A stretch of 64,000 nt of DNA from Bradyrhizobium sp. U87765 SZCCT0048 (GTDB lineage: Bacteria > Pseudomonadota > Alphaproteobacteria > Rhizobiales > Xanthobacteraceae): contig NZ_JAFCMM010000004.1 of NCBI RefSeq assembly GCF_018131225.1, forward strand, positions 434,001 through 498,000, read 5' to 3'. The position numbers were made by a program, and so were the translations under genes. The first letter of the stretch is position 1. Each line of letters opens with the position of its first letter. Positions 8,369 to 16,174 of the stretch are shown here, piece by piece. The notes under the pieces were generated by a model that had not been told where the DNA came from, made no database searches, and was given only the letters and a program-made list of their open reading frames with translations.

Positions 8369-9408
8369 CTGGAGTGAAGCGTCTTGGTCTCATCGGCGCT
8401 GGCCTGATCGGCCGCAAGCATGCCGAACTGATGCAGGCCAACCCGGACTGCCAGATCGCGGGCATAGCCGATCCGGCGCCGCAAGCGCGCGACCTCGCGA
8501 CAACCCTCAACGTGCCCTGGTACGACGATTATCGCGTGCTGCTGGAGCGCGAACGCCCCGACGGCATGATCGTCGCATCCCCCAACACGCTGCATGTGCC
8601 GATGGCGCTGGACTGCCTGGAGCGCGGCGTGCCGGCCCTGGTCGAGAAGCCGATCGCCGAAACGGTCGCCGCCGCGCGCAAGATCGCCGAGGCGGTCGAG
8701 CGCACCGGGGTCCCGGTGCTGGTCGGCCATCACCGCCGCCACAACCCGATGATCAAGGCGGTGCGCGCCGCCGTCGCCGATGGCCGACTTGGCCGGCTCA
8801 CCGCGGTGATCGGCCTGTGGCTGCTGAAAAAGCCGGACGACTATTTCAACGTTACCTGGCGCAAGGAGGACGGCGGCGGTCCGATCCTGATCAATCTCAT
8901 CCACGACATCGACAACCTGCGTTTTATCTGCGGCGACATCGTCGAGGTGCAGGCGCAGACGTCGAGCGCTGTGCGCGGCTTCGCCGTCGAGGACACGGCG
9001 GCGCTGCTGTTCCGCTTCGCCAGCGGCGCGCTGGGCACCGTGACGCTGTCGGATGCGACGCCATCGCCGTGGAGCTGGGAGCTGGCGTCCCGCGAAAACC
9101 CAGCCTATCCGCCGAACCCCGACCAACCCTGCTACATTTTCGCGGGCACCCAGGCCTCGCTCACGGTCCCGACGCTCGACACCTGGGACTACCCAGGCAA
9201 GGTCGGCTGGTACGAGCCGCTGCAGCGCACGACGCTGCCGGCGCCCGTCGCCGATCCGCTCGTCGAGCAGTTGCGCCACTTCCTTGCGGTGATCGACCGC
9301 AGCGAGACGCCGCTGGTCTCGGCCGCCGACGCGCTGGCGACCCTCGCGGTGATCGAGGCCGTCAAGGACGCCGCCCGCACCGGCGCGCGCATCGCGCCGC
9401 AGAGTTAG
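8365..9408 (+). CDS. Gfo/Idh/MocA-family NAD(P)-dependent oxidoreductase
   Basis: A 347-residue dehydrogenase of the Gfo/Idh/MocA family. The N-terminal Rossmann fold carries GLIGAGLIGRKHA, the catalytic-lysine motif is VEKPIAET, and a C-terminal alpha/beta domain binds the substrate. Members oxidise sugars, inositols and related cyclic polyols. Here it is coupled to livF and followed by a dehydroshikimate dehydratase, so a substrate in quinate/shikimate metabolism, or a related cyclic polyol, is plausible. The exact reaction cannot be read from the sequence. Confidence 0.88.
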   Translation: MTGVKRLGLIGAGLIGRKHAELMQANPDCQIAGIADPAPQARDLATTLNVPWYDDYRVLLERERPDGMIVASPNTLHVPMALDCLERGVPALVEKPIAETVAAARKIAEAVERTGVPVLVGHHRRHNPMIKAVRAAVADGRLGRLTAVIGLWLLKKPDDYFNVTWRKEDGGGPILINLIHDIDNLRFICGDIVEVQAQTSSAVRGFAVEDTAALLFRFASGALGTVTLSDATPSPWSWELASRENPAYPPNPDQPCYIFAGTQASLTVPTLDTWDYPGKVGWYEPLQRTTLPAPVADPLVEQLRHFLAVIDRSETPLVSAADALATLAVIEAVKDAARTGARIAPQS

Positions 9409-9430
9409 GCGTCATCGGCGCAGGGCCATG

Positions 9431-9548
9431 CCCCGTCATCCTGAGGTGCGAGCGAAGCTCGCCTCGAAGGATGAACGGCCCAGAAGCTTCCGCGCGGGCC
9501 GTCGCCCTTCGAGGGTCCCGCGGCGCGGGACCACCTCAGGGTGACGGA
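9431..9548. repeat. Dispersed palindromic repeat, family A (diverged)
   Basis: GTCATCCTGAGGTGCGAGC...GCCTCGAAGGATGAACGG is followed by CCCTTCGAGGGTCCCGC...CACCTCAGGGTGACGG. These are two inverted-repeat halves with CATCCTGAGG and CCTCAGGGTGA at the outer ends, so the whole unit can fold back on itself. It lies between the Gfo/Idh gene and the dehydratase gene. Confidence 0.6.
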
Positions 9549-9599
9549 TCCTACTCACTAGAATTGAAATCTTGAGTCAGACGTCAGAAGGAGCCGACC

Positions 9600-11474
9600 A
9601 TGAGCCAGCGTTCGATCGCAACCGTGTCGCTGAGCGGCGCGCTGGACGAGAAGCTGCGGGCGATCGCCGCCGCCGGCTTCGACGCCGTGGAGATCTTCGA
9701 GAACGATTTCCTGTCGTTCAACGGCGGGCCTAGTGATGTGGGCGCGATGTGTCGCGACCTCGGCCTGTCGATCTCTGCCTTCCAGCCGCTGCGTGACTTC
9801 GAGGGCATGCCCGAGCCGCAGCGCACGCGCAACTTCACGCGCATCGAGCGCAAGTTCGACCTGATGCAGGAACTCGGCACCGATCTCTTGCTGATCTGCA
9901 GTAACGTCTCGCCGGCCTCGCTCGGCGGTATCGACCGCGCGGCTGCGGATTTCCGCGAGCTCGGCGAGCGCGCCGCGAAACGGGGCTTGCGCGTCGCCTT
10001 CGAGGCGCTGGCCTGGGGTCGCCACATCAACGACTACCGCGACGCCTGGGAAGTGGTGCGCCGCGCCGACCACCGCGCCATCGGCCTCGTGCTCGACAGC
10101 TTCCACGCGCTGGCGCCCGCCCTCCCGGTCAACCCGATCGCCTCGATTCCCGGCGACCGTATCTTCCTGGTTCAGCTCGCGGACGCGCCGCAGCTCGATC
10201 TCGACGTGCTGTCGTGGAGCCGGCATTTCCGCTGTTTCCCCGGCCAGGGCAACCTGCCGGTGGCTGATTTCATGAATGCGGTCGCGGCGACCGGCTACAC
10301 CGGCCCGCTGTCGCTGGAGATCTTCAACGACCAGTTCCGTGCCGGCTCGGCGGCGCGCGTCGCGGTCGACGGCCTGCGCTCGCTGATCCTGCTCGACGAG
10401 CAGGTGGCGCGATCAGCGACGCCTCCGTCACCGGCCGCAATGCCGCCCCGCGAGGCGAGCCGCGGCGTCGGCTTCATCGAGTTCGCGGTCAACGAGGACA
10501 AGGCGGAAGACCTCGCCACCCTGCTCGGCCAGATCGGCTTCCGCCAGACCGGCCAGCACCGCAGCAAGGCGGTGCAGCGCTGGACGCAGGGATCGATCGA
10601 CCTCGTGGTCAATTGCGAGGCCCATGGCTTCGCCCATTCGCACTACGTCACCCATGGCGCCGGCGTCTGCGCCATCGCGCTCGAGGTCGACCATGTCGAT
10701 GCCACCATGGCGCGCGCCGAAGCGCTGCATGCCAAGACCTTCTACCAGCCGGTCGGACCGGGCGAGCTTGAAATCCCGGCCATCCACGGCGTCGGCGGCA
10801 GCCTGATGTATTTCCTCGCGCCGAGCGCACAGAACTGGGACCGCGACTTCTCGCCGACCGGGCCGGAAACATCGGCCACCGACCGCCTCGCCGCCGTCGA
10901 CCACATCTCGCAGTCGATGCCCTATGAGGACATGCTGTCGTGGCTGCTGTTCTACACCGGCATGCTCGATCTCACGCGCGGACCGCAGGTCGACGTCGCC
11001 GACCCCGCCGGCCTGGTGCAGAGCCAGACCATCAGCAATGCCGATGGCAGCCTCCGGCTGATCATCAACGGCACCGCCGCCAACCGCACGCTGTCGGCGC
11101 GCTTCCTGTCGGAGTTCTTCGGCTCGGGCGTGCAGCACATTGCGTTTGCCTGCGACGACATCTTCGCCACCGTCGCCGAAATGCGCGCGCGGGGCGCCGG
11201 TTTCCTGAAAATCCCTGATAATTACTACGACGACATCGAGAGCAAGTACGATCTCGACGCCGCCACCATGGCCAGGCTGCGCGAGAACCAGATCCTGTAC
11301 GACCGCGAGGGCGACGGCGAGTTCTTCCAGATCTACACCCATGCCTTCGACGACCGCTTCTTCTTCGAGATCGTGCAGCGGCGCAACTACCAGGGTTTTG
11401 GCGCGGCCAACGCCGCCATCCGCCTCGCCGCCCAGGCCCGCGAGGCCCCGCCGATCGGCATGCCGAGGATCTGA
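9600..11474 (+). CDS. quiC: 3-dehydroshikimate dehydratase, bifunctional TIM-barrel/HPPD-like (QuiC type)
   Basis: A 624-residue fusion. Residues 1-270 are a sugar-phosphate isomerase/epimerase-like (AP endonuclease 2) TIM barrel with the metal-binding set E135, D166, Q192, E240 in the order expected for QuiC-type dehydroshikimate dehydratases. Residues 290-610 hold two vicinal-oxygen-chelate domains resembling 4-hydroxyphenylpyruvate dioxygenase. The characterised Pseudomonas enzyme of this architecture turns 3-dehydroshikimate into protocatechuate, and its HPPD-like half lacks a proven activity there. ATG 9600 follows an AAGGAG ribosome site. It completes the predicted quinate/shikimate pathway after the dehydrogenase. 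Confidence 0.9.
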   Translation: MSQRSIATVSLSGALDEKLRAIAAAGFDAVEIFENDFLSFNGGPSDVGAMCRDLGLSISAFQPLRDFEGMPEPQRTRNFTRIERKFDLMQELGTDLLLICSNVSPASLGGIDRAAADFRELGERAAKRGLRVAFEALAWGRHINDYRDAWEVVRRADHRAIGLVLDSFHALAPALPVNPIASIPGDRIFLVQLADAPQLDLDVLSWSRHFRCFPGQGNLPVADFMNAVAATGYTGPLSLEIFNDQFRAGSAARVAVDGLRSLILLDEQVARSATPPSPAAMPPREASRGVGFIEFAVNEDKAEDLATLLGQIGFRQTGQHRSKAVQRWTQGSIDLVVNCEAHGFAHSHYVTHGAGVCAIALEVDHVDATMARAEALHAKTFYQPVGPGELEIPAIHGVGGSLMYFLAPSAQNWDRDFSPTGPETSATDRLAAVDHISQSMPYEDMLSWLLFYTGMLDLTRGPQVDVADPAGLVQSQTISNADGSLRLIINGTAANRTLSARFLSEFFGSGVQHIAFACDDIFATVAEMRARGAGFLKIPDNYYDDIESKYDLDAATMARLRENQILYDREGDGEFFQIYTHAFDDRFFFEIVQRRNYQGFGAANAAIRLAAQAREAPPIGMPRI

Positions 11475-11856
11475 GAGGAGCTCTCATCCTGAGAGGCTGA
11501 CTCAAAAAGGCAGCCAGTGAAGCAGACCGTTTGTTGTCAAACTCGTCATGGCCGGGCTTGACCCGGCCATCCACGTCTTCCTTGTTGAAGCGCTGCAAAG
11601 ACGTGGATGCCCGGGACAAGCCCGGGCATGACGGAGAAAGTCGATATTCCCGACGCTTCAACAAGGCATTGAAAATGTGAGCCGCATTTTCGATCAGGCT
11701 CTGGGGAGCGGCTGCGCGGGGACAGCGATACAGCAGCATAACGCCAGCTGCGGCCGCGTCTCCAAGGATGAGGCCACGGCGTTGCGGCCTCATGGTTCGA
11801 TACGGCGCTGGCGCGCAATTAGAGCGCGTTAGCGATTCAATCAAAATACACGCGCT
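11475..11856. other. Intergenic region with repeats between convergent genes
   Basis: No gene is seen in these 382 bases. The stretch contains a family B inverted repeat (11543-11632), a partial family A repeat (11753-11800) and, at 11820-11860, TTAGAGCGCGTTAGCG...CGCGCTCTAA, a third small inverted repeat next to the acyltransferase stop codon. Confidence 0.6.
11543..11632. repeat. Dispersed inverted repeat, family B, copy 1
   Basis: GTCATGGCCGGGCTTGACCC and, 60 bases later in inverted orientation, CCCGGGACAAGCCCGGGCATGAC. The inner arms GGATGGCCGGGTCAAGCC-like and GACGTGGAT/ATCCACGTC also pair, so the element can form a long hairpin. A second copy lies at 40484-40577. Confidence 0.6.
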
Positions 11857-12942
11857 CTAAGTGCGCGTCGGCAACAGCCGCTTCGCCGGTTGCAGCCACG
11901 CCGTAAGCCACCGTCGCCCTGGCATCTCGACGAACGTGTAGCTCAGCCACGCCAGCAGCCAGATCACCGCGAGCGCCACCGCGACACAGGCCGCGTAAAC
12001 GAGCGGCGTCGGGCCGAGCGCCCGCGCGGCCTCGACCGCGAAGCTCAGCAGCAATTGATGCAGCAGGTAGATCGAATAGGAAATCAGCCCGAGATGGTAG
12101 ACAAGGCGATTGCCATAGAGCGCCTGCGCCAGCCGGCCGTCACGCGACAGCAGCGCCACGAAGGGAATAAACAGCAGATAGATCGGCAGATCATGGTGAA
12201 ACGCAATGCCAATCACCACGATCGCCAGCGTCAGCCCCGCGACCAGCGCGTCCTGCACCGCCATCGACAGCCGATCGAGGCGATGGGCGACGCGAAAGAT
12301 GCCGAGGCCGATGGCGAAGCCGGCCACCGCGCGCAGCAGCGGCAGCATCGAATCGCCATTGGTGACGTCGAGCGGCCCGGCGGAGCCGAGCCCGCTCCTG
12401 GCGATGACGACGACGGCGCCGAGCGCGGCGACGCAGCCCAGCGCGGCCAGCAGCGGTCCGCGGCGAACGAACACGACGAGCAGTGGCGGCAGCAGCAGGT
12501 AGGAGCCGAGTTCGGCGCTCGCCGCCCACGACACGCCGACGATCGGCTGCACATGCAAACCCCAGCCGGTGAGCATCAGGAGGTTGCCGGCCCAGTCCCA
12601 CGGACGGAAGTACGCCAGGGTGTCGCGCGAGAGCCCGAGCAGAATCTTGATGAGGTAGAGCGTGGCGATGACGACATAGGCCGGATAAAGCCGCGCCACG
12701 CGCTTGACCAGAAAATCGAGGTAGTGACGCCAGGGCGAGGCCACGAAGGCATCGCGATACACATACGCCATCACGTAGCCGCTCAGCATGAAGAACAGGT
12801 CCACCGCGAGATAGCCGTGCGGCACGCGGTAGTAGGGCGCGGTGCCCGGGCCGAGCAGCGGCACATTGCCGAAGTGATAAAGCACGATCAGCACCGCGGC
12901 GACACCGCGCACCCCGGTCAACGATCGAATATCGGCAGGCAT
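11857..12942 (-). CDS. Acyltransferase 3 family membrane protein (OafA-like)
   Basis: A 361-residue integral membrane protein. ATG 12942 is preferred over an upstream in-frame start because GGAGAAGGA precedes it and the family motif SLTGVRGVAAVLIVLYH then begins at residue 5. About ten hydrophobic helices follow, with VDLFFMLSGYVMAYVY near residue 60. This family O-acetylates or succinylates lipopolysaccharide, exopolysaccharide, peptidoglycan or antibiotics. No polysaccharide genes adjoin it, so the acceptor is unknown. Confidence 0.88.
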   Translation of the reverse strand: MPADIRSLTGVRGVAAVLIVLYHFGNVPLLGPGTAPYYRVPHGYLAVDLFFMLSGYVMAYVYRDAFVASPWRHYLDFLVKRVARLYPAYVVIATLYLIKILLGLSRDTLAYFRPWDWAGNLLMLTGWGLHVQPIVGVSWAASAELGSYLLLPPLLVVFVRRGPLLAALGCVAALGAVVVIARSGLGSAGPLDVTNGDSMLPLLRAVAGFAIGLGIFRVAHRLDRLSMAVQDALVAGLTLAIVVIGIAFHHDLPIYLLFIPFVALLSRDGRLAQALYGNRLVYHLGLISYSIYLLHQLLLSFAVEAARALGPTPLVYAACVAVALAVIWLLAWLSYTFVEMPGRRWLTAWLQPAKRLLPTRT

Positions 12943-13134
12943 TCCTTCTCCATCTTCACCGGGCGATCTCGCCATTGCCGCGCGCTGCTGCGACCCCCAG
13001 ACTGGAAGACGCGGCCGCCCGGCACAAGCCCCGGCATGGCGTAACAGCTGATGCTGACAGGGATTTGAAAAAAGCGCCCGCCAGACGAGGGGTGTTCCCT
13101 CGGGCCGCTTCACGCACCGCCGCCGGTGTCGTCC

Positions 13135-13938
13135 TCAGCCGCGGGTCTTGACGCGGAAGATCACCGGCAGGGTGAAGTAGAGGGAATCGTCGGCGACCAG
13201 CGGCGGCGGCGCCGGCACCGGATCGGAACGCTTGAGCATGGCGAGCGCCGCCTGGTCGAACGCCGGATCGCCCGAACTCTTGACGATGCTGCTGGAGAGG
13301 ATGTGGCCGGTCCGATCGAGTTCGAATGCCACCATGATCTCCGCGCTCTTGCTCTCGCGGCCGGAGGGATACTTCTTGTGCCGGTCGAGATGGGCGACGA
13401 GCTGCTTCTGCCAGGTGGTGCGCACGCGCTGCCTGGACTCGCCGATGCCCTGCTCCAACGTGGTCGAGCGCTCCGATTCCTTGGCGGTCTCGGAGGTCGG
13501 CATGGCCGTCGCTTCCGAAGCCACCGACTCGGTGGACGGCGAGGCCTGCGCCGTCGGCGTGTCCGGATTTTCCTCGGTGGGCTTCTTCGTCGCGTCGGGG
13601 GAGACGATCCGGTCGGGATTGTCCGACTCGGCGGGCATCTCTTTCGGCAGTTCGCTCTGCTTCTCGACCGCCTTCTGCTCCACCTGCGAGGGCGAGGCCG
13701 CCGATGCCTCGGCATTCGGCCCCGGCGGCAGATCGGTGACCTCCGCGCGCGGCGCGGCGAGCTCGAGCCCGATTTCCAGGCCCGGCGCGCCGAGATCGTC
13801 CTCGGCGTCCGCTGCCGGCCGGCTGGCGATCGCGAGCGCGACGCCGCCGAGATGCAGGCCGAGCGCGACCACGGCAGCCGTCACCCACAGACGGCGGGAG
13901 GGCCTGCTGGAGAGTTCGGCGTCGGGGGTCACGGACAT
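13135..13938 (-). CDS. tonB: TonB energy-transducing protein
   Basis: A 267-residue protein with one N-terminal membrane helix (residues 18-38, containing His29 in the position typical of the TonB SxxxH motif). A long acidic, Pro/Glu-rich periplasmic spacer follows (40-165), then a C-terminal TonB domain with YPSGRESKSAEIMVAFELDR, GHILSSSIVKSSG and FDQAALAMLKRSDP. It passes proton-motive force from ExbBD to outer-membrane receptors. It follows exbD on the same strand by 19 bases and probably serves the siderophore receptor upstream in this locus. Confidence 0.92.
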   Translation of the reverse strand: MSVTPDAELSSRPSRRLWVTAAVVALGLHLGGVALAIASRPAADAEDDLGAPGLEIGLELAAPRAEVTDLPPGPNAEASAASPSQVEQKAVEKQSELPKEMPAESDNPDRIVSPDATKKPTEENPDTPTAQASPSTESVASEATAMPTSETAKESERSTTLEQGIGESRQRVRTTWQKQLVAHLDRHKKYPSGRESKSAEIMVAFELDRTGHILSSSIVKSSGDPAFDQAALAMLKRSDPVPAPPPLVADDSLYFTLPVIFRVKTRG

Positions 13939-13957
13939 GGCAGCGATACGCGCGGCG

Positions 13958-14425
13958 TCAGGGTTTAGGCGCAGGAGCGGCGGCGGGCGCAGCTTGTGGC
14001 ACGCCTTCTGAGACGCCTTCGACGGCGACCAGCGCCACCTTGAGATAGCCGCCGCTGCGCAGCACCTCCAGCACGTCCATCATGTCGCCGTACGGCACGG
14101 CGCGGTCGGCACGCAGGAAGATACGGCGATCCTTCTCGCCGGCGCCGTCCAGCATTTTGACGAGGTCGACGCGCCGCACCGGCGTCTCGCCGACGACGAC
14201 AGCGAGATCGGACTTGATGCTGACATAGGTCGGCTTGTCCGGCTTCTTCTGCGGCTGCGCCGTCGACGACGGCAGATCGACCGGCACGTCGACGGTGGAC
14301 AGCGGCGCCGCGACCATGAAGATGATCAGCAGGACCAGGATGACATCGATGAACGGCGTGACGTTGATTTCGTGGGTCTCGCCGAAATCGTCGCCATCAT
14401 CGACATCGGTAAAGGTCACGCCCAT
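13958..14425 (-). CDS. exbD: ExbD biopolymer transport protein
   Basis: A 155-residue protein with a single membrane helix and the ExbD/TolR signature INVTPFIDVILVLLIIFMV. D27 is the proton-path aspartate of the family. A periplasmic domain follows, ending in an Ala/Pro-rich tail (QAAPAAAPAPKP). It works with ExbB and TonB. The gene lies 12 bases after exbB and 19 bases before tonB, so the three are almost certainly co-transcribed. Confidence 0.94.
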   Translation of the reverse strand: MGVTFTDVDDGDDFGETHEINVTPFIDVILVLLIIFMVAAPLSTVDVPVDLPSSTAQPQKKPDKPTYVSIKSDLAVVVGETPVRRVDLVKMLDGAGEKDRRIFLRADRAVPYGDMMDVLEVLRSGGYLKVALVAVEGVSEGVPQAAPAAAPAPKP

Positions 14426-14437
14426 GTCGCGTCTCCG

Positions 14438-15379
14438 TTATTCCGCGGCGGCGGCGCGGGACGGCGCACCGCCGTGGGCGCGGTCGAGATCGCGCGACAA
14501 CAGACGGCCGGCGGCACCGGCCGCACGGCTGACCAGCTCCATGTAGCCCTTCGTGACGCGGGCGAAGTGATTGTAGATGATGACCGCCGGGATCGCCGCG
14601 ACAAGACCGATTGCGGTGGCGAGCAGCGCCTCGGCGATGCCGGGCGCAACGACCGCGAGGTTGGTGGTCTGCGCCTTCGAGATGCCGATGAACGAGTTCA
14701 TGATGCCCCACACCGTGCCGAACAGGCCGACGAACGGCGAGGTCGCGCCGATGGTGGCGAGCAGGCCCATGCCGAGCCGCATCCGCCGCGCCTCGGCGCG
14801 GGTGATCTCGGCAAAGCTCGACGCGGCACGCTCCTTGATGCCGGCGTCGCTGGAGATGCCAGCCGACAGCCGCGCTTCCTTCAGCGCGGTGGCGAGGAAG
14901 GTGGAGAGAATGTCGCGCGACGATCCCAGCGCGACACGGGCCTCGGCGATCGAGCGCGCCTCGGCGATAGCGGCAAGCGCGCCGTTGAGGCGACGCTGCG
15001 CCAGGATGGTTTCAACGAACTTGCCGATGAAGATCGTCCAGGTGACGAGCGAAGCAAAGGCAAGACCGACCATCACCGCCTTGACCACGATGTCCGCCGA
15101 CATGAACATCGACCACGGCGACAGCTCATGCGGCACCTGCAACGCCGGACGCGCGCCGCGGCCGCTGTTGTCGGTGACGCCGAGCGCAACCGGCGCCGCT
15201 GGTGCCGGAACCGCGGCAGCCGGCGCCGGCGCAGCGGGAGCGGTCGGCGCGGCCGTCGTCGGAGCAGCCGCCGGCGGCGACGTTGCCGCGGCGGGTTGCT
15301 GGGCCGCGGCCGGAACGGCCAGCGAGAGCCCAACGGCGACAACGGCGGCGAGAACGGCGCGGAACGACGGCTTGTTCAT
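14438..15379 (-). CDS. exbB: ExbB (MotA/TolQ/ExbB proton channel) protein
   Basis: A 313-residue protein. It has a signal peptide (AVPAAAQ), then an unusually long Ala/Pro-rich low-complexity stretch (residues 28-70), and the MotA/TolQ/ExbB domain with three membrane helices (VKAVMVGLAFASLVTWTIF, LLATIGATSPFVGLFGTVWG, AIGLVAAIPAVIIYN). It builds the proton channel that drives TonB. Its start overlaps the stop of the PiuC-like gene (ATGA at 15376-15379). The periplasmic Pro/Ala extension is common in rhizobial ExbB proteins. Confidence 0.94.
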   Translation of the reverse strand: MNKPSFRAVLAAVVAVGLSLAVPAAAQQPAAATSPPAAAPTTAAPTAPAAPAPAAAVPAPAAPVALGVTDNSGRGARPALQVPHELSPWSMFMSADIVVKAVMVGLAFASLVTWTIFIGKFVETILAQRRLNGALAAIAEARSIAEARVALGSSRDILSTFLATALKEARLSAGISSDAGIKERAASSFAEITRAEARRMRLGMGLLATIGATSPFVGLFGTVWGIMNSFIGISKAQTTNLAVVAPGIAEALLATAIGLVAAIPAVIIYNHFARVTKGYMELVSRAAGAAGRLLSRDLDRAHGGAPSRAAAAE

Positions 15380-16071
15380 ACTTCGGCCCAGTAGCGGATC
15401 AGGTTGTGATAGATGCCGGTCAATTTGACCGTTTCGGGGTCATCGCGCCCCAATCGCTCGACCAGCGCCTGGATCGCGGTGTCGAGATCGAAGATCAGGC
15501 TGCGGGCATGGGCATCGCGTACCATGCTCTGCAGCCAGAAGAAAGACGCCACCCGGACGCCGCGGGTCACCGGGGTCACCATATGTAGGCTGGAGGCCGG
15601 GTAGAGTACCAGATGTCCGGCAGGCAGCTTGATTTCATGCGAACCGTAGAGGTCTTCTATGATCAGCTCGCCGCCGTCATAGTCATCCGGTTCCGACAGA
15701 AACAATGTGACCGAGAGATCGGTCCGGATCCGCAGACCGGTGAGCCGGTCGCCGCGCACGGCATTGTCGACATGGATGCCGAAATGGTGGCCATCGGACG
15801 CGGCGTAGCGATTGAACAGCGGCGGAAAGATGTGCAGCGGAATCGCCGCCGAAATGAACAACGGACTGGCGGTCAGCGCGGAGAGCACGCGCTGGCCGAG
15901 CGCGCGCGCGACATCGCTGTCGGGCGGCAACTGCTCGTTCTTCTTCACCATCGCCGACTGGGCACCCGCGGTCGATCGGCCATCCTCCCACGACGCCGCA
16001 TCCATGATGCGGCGGAAGTCGGCGACCTCGGCCTTGCTCAGCACATCGGGAACACAGATCAGCATTGCCAC
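15376..16071 (-). CDS. Fe(II)/2-oxoglutarate-dependent oxygenase, PiuC/YbiX PKHD-hydroxylase type
   Basis: A 231-residue PKHD-type hydroxylase. It has the double-stranded beta-helix iron site H100-x-D102 (in FGIHVDNA), distal H163 (in SSLHMV) and the 2-oxoglutarate-binding R173. Genes of this family (E. coli ybiX next to fiu, Pseudomonas piuC next to piuA) sit beside catecholate siderophore receptor genes, as here. The reaction is not settled in the family. The gene is 103 bases after the receptor gene and overlaps exbB, placing it in the iron-uptake operon. Confidence 0.9.
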   Translation of the reverse strand: MAMLICVPDVLSKAEVADFRRIMDAASWEDGRSTAGAQSAMVKKNEQLPPDSDVARALGQRVLSALTASPLFISAAIPLHIFPPLFNRYAASDGHHFGIHVDNAVRGDRLTGLRIRTDLSVTLFLSEPDDYDGGELIIEDLYGSHEIKLPAGHLVLYPASSLHMVTPVTRGVRVASFFWLQSMVRDAHARSLIFDLDTAIQALVERLGRDDPETVKLTGIYHNLIRYWAEV

Positions 16072-16080
16072 CTCATCGCG

Positions 16081-16128
16081 GACGCCGCGACCCGGCTCCG
16101 GAACGCTCCGGGCCGGGTTGCTGGCGTC
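16081..16128 (-). other. Intercistronic stem-loop between receptor and oxygenase genes
   Basis: Outer arms GACGCC/GGCGTC and inner arms CCCGGCTCCGGA/TCCGGGCCGGG (one bulged base) can form a strong hairpin in the 103-base gap. No T-run follows on either strand, so it is more likely an mRNA-processing or stability element, or an attenuator, than a simple terminator. Confidence 0.4.
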
Positions 16129-16174
16129 GTCGCCTTGTGCGGATCGCGGCAGAGCGCGCCGCGACCGCTCGCGC

